A stretch of 64,000 nucleotides of DNA, taken from Cinnamomum chago (Eukaryota > Streptophyta > Magnoliopsida > Laurales > Lauraceae). The stretch spans positions 23,377,001 to 23,441,000 of the forward strand of contig CP142460.1 of NCBI GenBank assembly GCA_038049695.1. Reading direction: 5' to 3'. Both the position numbers and the translations under genes were made by a program. The notes beneath the pieces were generated by a model. The model was not told the origin of the DNA. It saw only the letters and a program-made list of their open reading frames with translations, and ran no database searches. Below are positions 33,589-42,545 of this stretch, piece by piece. Numbering within the stretch: position 1 is the stretch's first letter; every line of letters begins with the position of its first letter.

Positions 33589-36582
33589 TGTAACGCCCTA
33601 ATTTCGGATACCGAGAAAGTCGTCGGAATACCCGAAGTTGGCGCGCTACTTCCCAAAAAATCCGAGAACTTCCAAGATCGTAGGTCCGCAGTGAGGTCCA
33701 ATTTAAAACTTTTGAACAATATAATAACAATGGTTAAATTGCGGAAGCATAAGAAGTGAAAAGGAAGCAATGGATATCATAATATATCAAATAAGAGCAG
33801 AACAGTAGTCTAGTTTCAAAGTATTAATTGTTATGAACAAAAGTTACTTACATCTTTGATTTCTACCCAGCTCTCACTACAAAATTTCACTCAAACCCCA
33901 AAAAAGGATAAACTCTCAAAGCCCTGGCCCTGGCTCTCCAACCTCCGGCTCGACATCCGAGTCGGCCGGTCCCCAAACGAAATCTCCAGCGATAGGCGCC
34001 TCTACGAGCGCAAGCGCATCGTCCGCGAGCTCGGGGTCAAGACCTAAGCACCAAAATGGGTCAGATCTAAAGATCTGGCAAGTCACAATATACAAGTAAC
34101 ATAGGACATATATATCAAAAGAGTAGAGACAAGTATATAAATTAAGGAATGACAATGTAAATGATCTAGGCAGTTGAGCAAATAAACATATAGAATCATG
34201 ATAATATAGCATCCAGTCTAATCTACTACAATATGGCAAATTCACACGAGCTGGATACCGCGGGATATTATGCCGCGGCCCTCCCATACTGAACACAGTT
34301 GCGGCGGGGAATCTCACCAGTGCTGGGGATTACTAACCCCGTAAATCACTCAACAGTCTCACCACACTCATCACTCGGGGAGACTGGATTCGGTATCACA
34401 CCATCCGTCTAAAACATAGCTCGTCATGATAGCTCACTCAACACTCATAAATAGCTCCTACCGGGGATGATCAGTCCACAGGCTGAGCTTAAGTCAATCG
34501 AGTGAATGTCTATGCCAACTCAAAGAAAACCCTAAGGGTCTGTGTCTGTCTAGGCTTTACCTTGCGTGAACAATGTCTCTAAGAGGTTCCCACATCATAT
34601 CAGTTCATGGATTACAATCCAAGTCCAAGCCCCACTCGTTGGATCCATACCAAGGCCCATCAACACATGGCCTGGTCTAAAACAGTCCAAACGAGATAAC
34701 AAGTCCATTTCTACAGATAAACAGTCCACTTTCATCCAAATGAGTAAAAAGTCTAATATAATGCACCTCACCAATTCTAAGGGTATATCACATCCAAAAT
34801 TAAGCCATAAAAAGGCCCGCCTAGCCACAGACACGGGTCAGTGTTCTCCCATTCACACCATTGGGTCACCTCTAAGATATCCTAGGTTCAGGTCATCAAT
34901 TTCCATTTAATTAACAGTTACAAGCTATAGTAAAGACATAAGAGTGATAGAAATGAAATAAGTGAAGTATGAACTTCATGTATGAGAATCAATAGGGAAA
35001 TATCAATAGTCCAACCTAGGTAATGGACCACATTCAGGTCCATGCCCATCTCAGGTAATTTGATCCCTAAATGGAGTCTCAGATGCCAAAGGATACTGTG
35101 TTTGGTGCTCCTAAGGTTACGGGCATCATTGACAACGTTTATGGATCGAATCATCTTAGATTAAACAACCAAAACCCTACTTGGTGGTCCCCACGAGTCA
35201 AGGTTGAGCCACACCATTGGCTCGGGCTTGACACATTAATAAATGTCCATTTGGATGGTCAATGGGCCCCACAAATGATCACAACTTCTGAAATGTGAAA
35301 ACTGGAAAACACTGAACTCAGTGTGCTCAGTCGACCTGGCACAGGGCTCGGTCGACCAAGTACACTGGGGGTTGACCCCCAAGTTGACCCAGGTGCAGTG
35401 TGCTTGGTCGACCTCCTGGCCAGGTCGGTCGACCGAGTGCACTGAGTAATTAGGTCAGGCACCTGGCAGGCATGTTTTGATCTCAGGAGCTTCATGTGTG
35501 CTCGGTTGACCTCTTGGCCGGGGCGGTCGACCGAGTGCACTGAAATCCTGAAATTTGAAGTCCCAGCTTTCAGGAGTTTTCACTGCAGATCCTGTGTGCT
35601 CGGTCGACCTGGCACAGGGCTCGGTCGACCAAGTACACTGAACTTCCAGTTCTGCAGAAAAAATAACTGAGACCTGGTTTTTCACCAGATTCAGTGTGCT
35701 TTGTCGACCGAGCTGCAGGCCAGTCGACCGGGCACACGCAAAACTGCAGAAAACCCAGTTTTCAGGGTTTCTTCCTTTCAACCCGTTTTTCCCTCAAAAC
35801 ACCTCCAACCTCTCCCAAACATCACCAAATCAATAAGAAACATAAAATCACTCCAATGCACCATCATCCAACACCAAAGAGGGCCATTGATCTTCCAAAT
35901 GGATAAAACCCATTCATCAATGCCAAAAATCCATGAAAACTCAGCTCAAGGTAAATCTAGCACATGGTATTGACAGAATTGAAAAATACAGAATCAAAGA
36001 AATAGAAACATATATCCTAAGTTAAATCAGTATATTGCTCTTGCCTTAGTGAGATGAGAGGTTGTAGAGAGAGAGAGAAGAGAAACCCTATCCAAGAAGA
36101 TGAAGTTGCAGCTCCTAGTGTCTCCTCCAGCACAAAAACATGCCAAAACTCAGCTCTAGGGGAGAAATGAGAGGGGAAATGAAGAAGAGGAATAGTAGCT
36201 AAGGTTTATGGGGAAATGTGCTGGATTTATAGATTAGGGGTTTGGCTAAGGACTAAAATGCCCTTTATGTTTGTATGGGATTAGGGTTAGGGTAGAGGGC
36301 TTTTAGGTCATTAGGTGGGAAGGTTCTAGAGGAGTTCTTTTTAGGAATACCCCCTATAGATAACCACTAATTCCTAACTAGGGCCTCCACTCACTAACTC
36401 ACCTAGAAATTGCAAAAGACCCCCAATAACCCTAATACTAATACAACTAGACTAATCTAACTCAGACTTAGGAAAATATATAACTACCCTTACTAACCCA
36501 CTAATTAATATAATTAGCTAATAAATATTATTAAATAGTATTCAAATTCAAATTGAGGGCCCACAAGGGGTGGGGCCTCACA
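33589..36582 (-). mobile_element. Solo gypsy-type LTR, 2.99 kb, inside copia A
   Basis: The flanks are TGCAG (33584-33588) and TGTAG (36583-36587), matching 4 of 5. On the minus strand it starts TGTGAGGCCCC and ends GGGCGTTACA. It resembles the gypsy A LTR in layout: similar size, similar termini, a TCGA-centred palindrome cluster (35321-35739) and a GGTGCTTAGGT motif about 455 nt from the 3' end (34042-34056). The sequence between is diverged, so it is a different family. No internal region remains. Confidence 0.8.
35321..35739. repeat. Five dyad units of about 47 bp with paired GGTCGACC
   Basis: Units begin near 35321, 35399, 35499, 35594 and 35696. Each has GTGTGCTCGGTCGACC, a spacer of 10-12 bp, then GGTCGACCGAGTGCAC or a close variant, so each is a long imperfect palindrome. 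Units 1 and 4 are nearly identical. Decayed sites read GGTTGACC or AGTCGACC. Confidence 0.9.
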
Positions 36583-36638
36583 TGTAGAATCCAAATTGAC
36601 AGAAGCTGCTTGGAGATAATTGTTTGTCCATTATGGAC

Positions 36639-38410
36639 TGTTGGAAAATAGCTGGGCCATTCAGATAGGTTTCAAAAACTTTTGACCCACTTGATGCAAG
36701 GATCAACTATCTAGAAGGCAACAAACCCAATCCAGGATGTAATCCCTCAAACTCATAAAACATGTACAGCAACATAACCTATCTAGAAGATAGAAAATAG
36801 CACATTAAACATGCAACCATGAAATCTACAGCATACAAGGATGTAGATATACCTTTGGAGCTTTGTTGTGCTCTAATGGAGAATTTGAGTTCATTCCTTA
36901 ATGATGAACACCTTCATTAATCAAATTAGAATCTCCAACACCCTTTGATCTTCCACGCTATGTCCCATATCAGATTCTCTTTTCTCAAGAAGATTGTGGG
37001 ATCTCCAAGAGAAAAACCCTAAAGTGAACTAGAAGAGAAACTAGAAGAGGGAGAGGAAGAGAGGAGTACAACTCTTGCACTATTACATGGGCTGGGCGTG
37101 AATCCCTATATGGAGTAACATTAGGGACGTCCAAGGCTCTCTTTTTCTCCTTTTATAGCATTGAAGCCACCTCCTCTTACTAATTGAAATAGAAGTCTTA
37201 CTTCCACTACAATTAGTTGCTTACTAAATCACAATTAGAAGTCTTACTTCAAATATGATTAGTAACCTCCTCTTTTACTAATTAAAATAGAAGTTCTACT
37301 TCCATTAATAATTAGTAACTTACTATTACCACTATTAGAAGTCTCACTTCAAACAGAAATAGTAATTTTCTATTTCCTTTTAGAGTTCTACTATAATTAG
37401 TGTCTTTCTAATATATTGGGCTAGCATGGGGACCACTAGGGATTCCTTAGAAAACTGGCTCCAACTGGGACACGCGACCACACATCTCATGTGCAATCCG
37501 GGCCCACAGTTAATTGCAAATAACTCCACTATATAAATGCAATTGTACTCCAGTCTTAGGAATATATTTCAATGAAGACCCTAAACTTCCCAATTACCAC
37601 AGTAGTAGGCCCCTCTATCATTATCCATGGATCAATTGGAATAAATCTGTCCCATCCAATCTTAGATCCACATCTTATTATCCTTGAGCCCCAATTAATT
37701 ATAATAATCATTTGGTACCGATCCAATTAACTCTTAATCGGAATGGGTGCGCACTTATCAATGATAAATCCATTAATTGGCATAAGGGGATAATGAAAAT
37801 AGATTCCATCTTGATCATTGCATGTTCTCACAGTCCTACTACCACGTACCCAAGACACCGAGGTGTTGACCTACAATTGACCTCACTCATTGGTGACTCA
37901 AAGCAAATGAATAGACAGAAACTTGAGTTCATCAATGTCTCAGCATTGAGAGCCTATTGCTAGGGAATTATGAGAGCAGTCCTTAAATCGAGACAGTATT
38001 TCATAAGGTGCTTCTCATGGTCCTTCAATACATCCAATGTACCGGCACTATGATCCAGAATCTTACATTCTGATGATCGAGACAAATCACACTATCTTAT
38101 AGTGATCAAAGTGCTGCAACCTTATCAGATGAGATGCCCAATCTCATCACTGGTTGTGAAGATATTTTAAGTATAAGATTTGTGACACATATCTCCCGTA
38201 TGTGGATCTCATCCATATACATATATCACATCTAATATACTAATGGGACCCGGTTCATCTCATGAACCATTATGTCATATATATTGGTCATGTGCATTAA
38301 GTAATAAATCACCATTCATCTCATGAAAGGAAAGCATGATTATATTGATAAATAAAGAAATTAATCAATCTATTCATCATATACTGGTATTGAGACCATA
38401 CAATCTAACA
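36639..38410 (-). mobile_element. Solo LTR, family D, copy 1, inside copia A
   Basis: A perfect 5-bp duplication TGGAC flanks it (36634-36638 and 38411-38415). It begins TGTTGGAAAATAG and ends ATCTAACA on plus. A TATA box on minus (37149-37159) shows that the sense strand is minus. It is the inverted counterpart of 11328-13077 over its whole length. Four GAAGT...ACTTC dyads upstream of the TATA are conserved. No coding region. Confidence 0.9.
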
Positions 38411-38579
38411 TGGACAAAAAGGGGGAGAATAATGAAGCTAAGGAGAGAAACACAAGCAAAGATCTACACATGCTGATATTTTTTTTGGATTGAAAATTCA
38501 TGAATTTGAGATTTTCTTTTGGGTAGATCATTTGTATTGTTTTAGGGAGTTTTGTCCATGGAATTGCCTAAGGGGAGAT
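38411..38579 (+). other. 3' internal region of copia A with purine tracts
   Basis: AAAAAGGGGGAG at 38416-38426 and CTAAGGGGAG at 38569-38578 are polypurine-tract copies; the second abuts the 3' LTR and is the likely primer. With the tract at 33557 this makes three. Confidence 0.7.
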
Positions 38580-39436
38580 TGTTATTATTTTTGTGTTGGC
38601 TAATTCATGGGTTGGACAAAACTCATAGTCCATTGAGTTGTATTTTCTATTTTATTTTAGAATGAACCGTGGTTGTGTCACCGGAAGAGCTGAAGCGAAG
38701 AATAGAAGAAAAGAGAAGACTGGGCACATTCCACCCCAGGCCCGATCGATAGGAGCCTCAGTCCGATTGATCAGACTGTTTTCATGCCCCAGTTATGGGT
38801 AGTCCAATCGATCGGACAGGTGCACAGAAATGGGAAAGTCTCATGTTTTGCGACGAATTAGTTTCCTTTTGAGACTCTATTTTCCAATTTGAGTCCTACT
38901 CATGCACTAAGTCTAAGACACGAATTTGGGGCTATTTATAGGGTATTGCTCTCAACCCTAAAGTGACCACTCTCATTAATCTGAGTCAAAGATGTCTTAG
39001 AGAAAGATTATTCTCTAGAGCCATTGAGAAATCGTTATGAAGAGTTGCTCTAGAAGGTCATTGTTGCTGCTACCTTTTTTGTAGAAGATAGTTCATCTTG
39101 ACTGGCAAGGTGCGAGGAGATCAGGTAAGGAGAACGGGGCACGGTGGATGTCGTGTCAGTGGATTCTGTACAAGAAAAACTATAGTCCTTAGGTCGAGGT
39201 ATAGACTGAGGTAAAGGAGCTTGTGAGTATATCTTGTATCTGTTTGTAAACTCTTGATTTTCGATTCGTGGTTTTTCTCCCAGGATAGGGTTTTCACGCT
39301 AAATATTGTGTCTGCTTTCTTGTGGTGATTGTTTGGTAGATAGGAATTTCTAAATTGTTTGATTGGTTTATTTCCGCTGCATTATTTGGTTAAATTAAAA
39401 CTAGTAATCCATTTTGGTAGCCTGCAAAAGCTTTCA
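38580..39436 (+). repeat. 3' LTR of copia element A
   Basis: It begins TGTTATTATTTTTGTG after the purine tract and ends GCTTTCA, 857 bp. It keeps three CCGATCGATCGG-type palindromes at 38742, 38763 and 38804, two of which have been fused into one by deletion in the 5' LTR. Confidence 0.9.
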
Positions 39437-39441
39437 TTATC

Positions 39442-39918
39442 CATGCTCAAATGCTCCAACGCTTTTTAATACTTGCCCATTTTGCTATTTTAAGAATAAT
39501 TGTGAAAATATTATCGTCCATCATTCATCACATCCATGGAGTTTGCTTCTTCATGAAAATGTGGAACTCCACTGTTTAATGACCTAACCACTAGTGAAAT
39601 AATTCGGTTGGCAAGGTAGGTTTAACTCTCCATCAGCTAGTTGGTGCATGCCTCTGTGTGCTCTTTATCTAGTCATGGTCATCTAAACCTGCCAGTAGTT
39701 AACATGTAGGGTTTAATTGTCCTTCAGTTTATTAAGGCCTAAGAATGGATATTCGACCATTCAAAAGCAAAAATAGAATGGAGATGTGAACCTCCTTGTG
39801 ATCCTTCCGCCTTCTCTTTTGCATAACATCTAAGCAACCTACTTTTCTTTCATTTTTCTAGCACTATTTAAATGAATTTCATTGTTTTTTACGTGGTCAT
39901 CATTGTAGGATTATAATA
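39442..39918. other. No gene seen
   Basis: AT-rich spacer between copia A and the TRIM LTR. No motif recognised. Confidence 0.5.
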
Positions 39919-40051
39919 TGTTTGAGATATTAGGATTAGCTTCTTAGAGATAATAGGGGTCTAATGATTAGATGGAAATTTAATCTAATTTATTATATAT
40001 GATTCTTTTCTTCATTCTTACAAATTGAAAAGTTTGGGTTAATAAAAAGAT

Positions 40052-41059
40052 GGGGCATTCGGTGACAAATCCCTAAACATTTCACTTTCTAGCCTTAGAT
40101 CTGCAATCCTTTTTCATGGTGTGATATGTCATTTTTCCAAATTTGAAGACTTAAAATGTCAACGTTACCCTTTCTTTAAAAGTTCTTATGTATTTAATGA
40201 TAAATCATATCCCATGATTAGTATGATATGCCATAAATAATTGTCAACGATTAATGAAAATCCCATTAATGCGATTTTCAAATAAATTAAAAAAAACACA
40301 AATAAATTTCAAAAGAATGCAAATAAATTTCAAAAGACGCAAATAAATTTCAAAAGAATGCGGATAAATTTAAAAGGACGCCAATAAATTTGAAAAGATT
40401 CAAATAAATTTCAAAAGATGCAAATAAATTTCAAAAGGCGTAAATAAAATTAAAAAAATGCAAATAAATTTCAAAAAACGCAAATGCATTTGCCAAAACA
40501 AAGATAAACCAATTTTCCAAATTTTAGAAGAAATTTCAAAAACTATATTAAATTTATTTCAAAAAATGCAAATAAATTTCAAAAACCTACATAAATTTGA
40601 CTAAAACTCAGATAAATTTCACAAAAACTAAGTTCAGTACCCGGGCCAGATTCCTCTGTCTTCTCCGGGAGCGATGAAGGCAAGTAGCAATGGGAACTGG
40701 TGATGGCGGATCCTCCTCTTCTTCCTCTATTAGCAATGGCTGACCGAGCCTCAAACAGAGTTCGGATCATCTTGGCCTCTTCTTCTCTGGCCATGCACGA
40801 ATGAGGGATAATGGAAGATTTGAAATAGAGTTCCTTGCCCTAGGAATGAGGGATAATGGAAGATTTGAAATTTTAAAATTTAAAATTTTATGCATAAATA
40901 GTTGAAAGGTAAAATCAGTCATGAAAATATCTGATGTGGCGTATCTAGGAACCTATCGCCAAAATATGTCCAGCTTTATAGACTATAGGCCTTAGAAAAA
41001 AAGAAGTTGCACTAGAGGCCTTACAAGACCCTACTGAGGGAACTTTGGCTAATTATCCC
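40052..41059. mobile_element. MULE-like non-autonomous element A, 1008 bp, without long TIRs
   Basis: A perfect 9-bp duplication TAAAAAGAT flanks it (40043-40051 and 41060-41068), as for Mutator-type insertions. One end reads GGGGCATTCGGTGAC, the other, inward on minus, GGGATAATTAGCC, so only GGG is shared. About 590 bp from the left end are homologous, inverted, to 62260-62860. A minus-strand frame (40794-40579, 71 aa) matches no family I know. Confidence 0.75.
40283..40620. repeat. AT-rich minisatellite in element A
   Basis: About fifteen degenerate copies of a roughly 20-bp unit, GCAAATAAATTTCAAAAGA, occur in tandem. The relative at 62330-62640 has the same kind of array on the other strand. 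Confidence 0.85.
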
Positions 41060-41119
41060 TAAAAAGATAAAGTAAGATTTTGTCAAAGTATGGCCTCTCT
41101 TAGTTTCATATGTTATTAG

Positions 41120-42540
41120 AGTTATGGACCTATACGATTTTGAAACTAAACCGCTATGGTGAATGCCTAATTACGGCCTTATTCTAAAGATGGTAATCTC
41201 TCTAAAAAATTGGCTTATAATGCCTAATTAATGAGGACCAGCATCAAAATGACTCTAACTTTAATTGGAAGCAATTTCGGAAAATACCCTTCCACAAAGA
41301 ATATTACTCTATGGTTGGAAATGTTTAAAGAAGCTATTCTTGTTAGATCTTTTCTTAAAGAAAGATTGGATATTACTAACTTCGCTTCTTCTCTTGCCCT
41401 CTAGGTGAGAACAGGGAGGAAACTATTGAGCACATTTTATTTCACTGTGACTAAGCTTGTGCAGTGGTTTGGATCCCAGTTTGGTCCATTGACTCATAAG
41501 TTGAGTCTTAACAATGTTTTTTATTGCGGGCGATATGTGGACCAAAAGGGATAATCCCTAGCATCAGTTGTTCTCGGGTTTTGCCTCTAAGGCCCATTTT
41601 ATTGCCATGTGGTGGGCAATCTAGAAGGCCAGAAATGAATGTGTGGGATGGGCAATCTGGAAGGCCAGAAATAAATGTGTGGGCGAGAAAAATATTAAAC
41701 CCTAGTGGGCCTTGTCCCTCGCTAATAAAGCGGTTCAGATTCCAAAATCATTTCCCCAAAGCACATTTTGCCATAAATGAGGCTCATTCTATGTGGGATT
41801 GGAGTTGGGACTCAGAGCATTCCGCCATCCTCTTCGTTGTTTCTTTTTACTATGCGTCAATGGGTGATACAACCTACCCTATGTTTGGGAAGGGGGGGAG
41901 GGGAGGGAAAATTTGAGGGGATGGAAAATTAATTTTCCTCCTCTTGTTTGTTTATAATAAAAAAGTTTGAGGGGCCTCTGTTGAGGGGAATAGATTTTTT
42001 TTTTATCATCCTCTTTATTTTAACTTTCACTCCATCTTCCCACCTTTTTTTTTCATTCCCCTCATTTTACCTTCTTTCCAAACATAGTGTTAGTTTCTTC
42101 CTATATTTTATGCATTCTTTTGTGGCCTCTGTTTTCTCCAAAAGACCCAGATCCGGTTCAGCTAAAGAGACTGAAGCGCATACGTCCCTCTTCACGCTAA
42201 AGGCTATTAAGACATGCAATCACTCAATGATGATTTTGTGTTTGGATGCATTGGAGGTGGTTCGAGCAGTGAAAGGGACATTGACTGGCAGATTCATCCG
42301 TTTATTTGTAACATTTTGGAATGATGTGGCAGTTTTGTGTCCTCCCACGCTCAGCATATTTCAGGGGAAAAGAACATGCTTGCCCATTACTTTGCTAGGC
42401 TTGGGCAAATGGGCCGATCCCTTTTATGGTTCTATCATTGGTTTGTGGCTTTTGTTTGTAGTGCTTTCCTTGGTGTGGTTGGTTTTGTTTCTTGTTTGAA
42501 TTCATCTCTTTCACCACAAACACAAAAAAGGGCTATGATA
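41120..42540 (+). pseudogene. LINE 3' end: zf-RVT and RNase H, broken and interrupted by a MITE
   Basis: RSFLKERLDITNF and REETIEHILFHCD (about 41335-41450) belong to the zf-RVT region. FASKAHFIAMWWAIW and KARNECV follow near 41576-41650, with a 36-bp tandem duplication of the WAIWKARN part. After a MITE at 41877-42089, RNase H resumes with KETEAHTSLFTLKAIKTC, DALEVVRAVKG and, in another frame, SHAQHISGEKNMLAHYFARL. An A-rich tail near 42527 ends it. Several frameshifts and stops make it dead. The left edge is uncertain. Confidence 0.75.
41877..42089. mobile_element. Tourist-like MITE, 213 bp
   Basis: The termini CCCTATGTTTGG and, inverted, CACTATGTTTGG pair imperfectly. Flanking triplets are CTA and TTA, near the TWA target of PIF/Harbinger MITEs. 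It splits the LINE RNase H frame. Confidence 0.65.
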
Positions 42541-42545
42541 TTTTA

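Larger units (their letters stand above)
25847..39436 (+). mobile_element. Copia element A: gag-only, with three nested insertions
   Basis: The outer boundaries are two LTRs of one family (from 25847 and from 38580). Flanking 5-mers TTATA (25842-25846) and TTATC (39437-39441) match 4 of 5. Inside, the 5' LTR is split by gypsy element A (26378-32150). The internal region is split by a solo gypsy-type LTR (33589-36582) and a solo LTR of family D (36639-38410). When all three are removed the element is about 2.8 kb: LTR, primer site, a short gag, a polypurine-rich 3' region and LTR. No pol remains, so it is a non-autonomous or internally deleted copy. Purine tracts (for example at 33557 and 38416) suggest Sirevirus relationship. 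Confidence 0.85.
39919..41108 (+). repeat. TRIM LTR split by a MULE-like element
   Basis: The two parts (39919-40051 and 41069-41108) join into a 173-bp LTR. It resembles the LTRs of the TRIM at 45795-46507 (shared AAGTTTGGGTTAATAAAA and a GTCAAA block near the end). A decayed primer site with ATTAGAG...GGACCTATA follows at 41109. The rest of this TRIM is not found; LINE sequence begins soon after. Confidence 0.7.

Noticed and set aside
33856-34317. 133- and 63-codon frames in the solo gypsy-type LTR
   Set aside because: No independent gene evidence; only the short acidic part next to the GGTGCTTAGGT motif was kept as a finding.
40283-40620. Regular array that could be mistaken for a CRISPR
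   Set aside because: The unit is AT-rich, degenerate and without distinct spacers, and the DNA is plant; it is a minisatellite.
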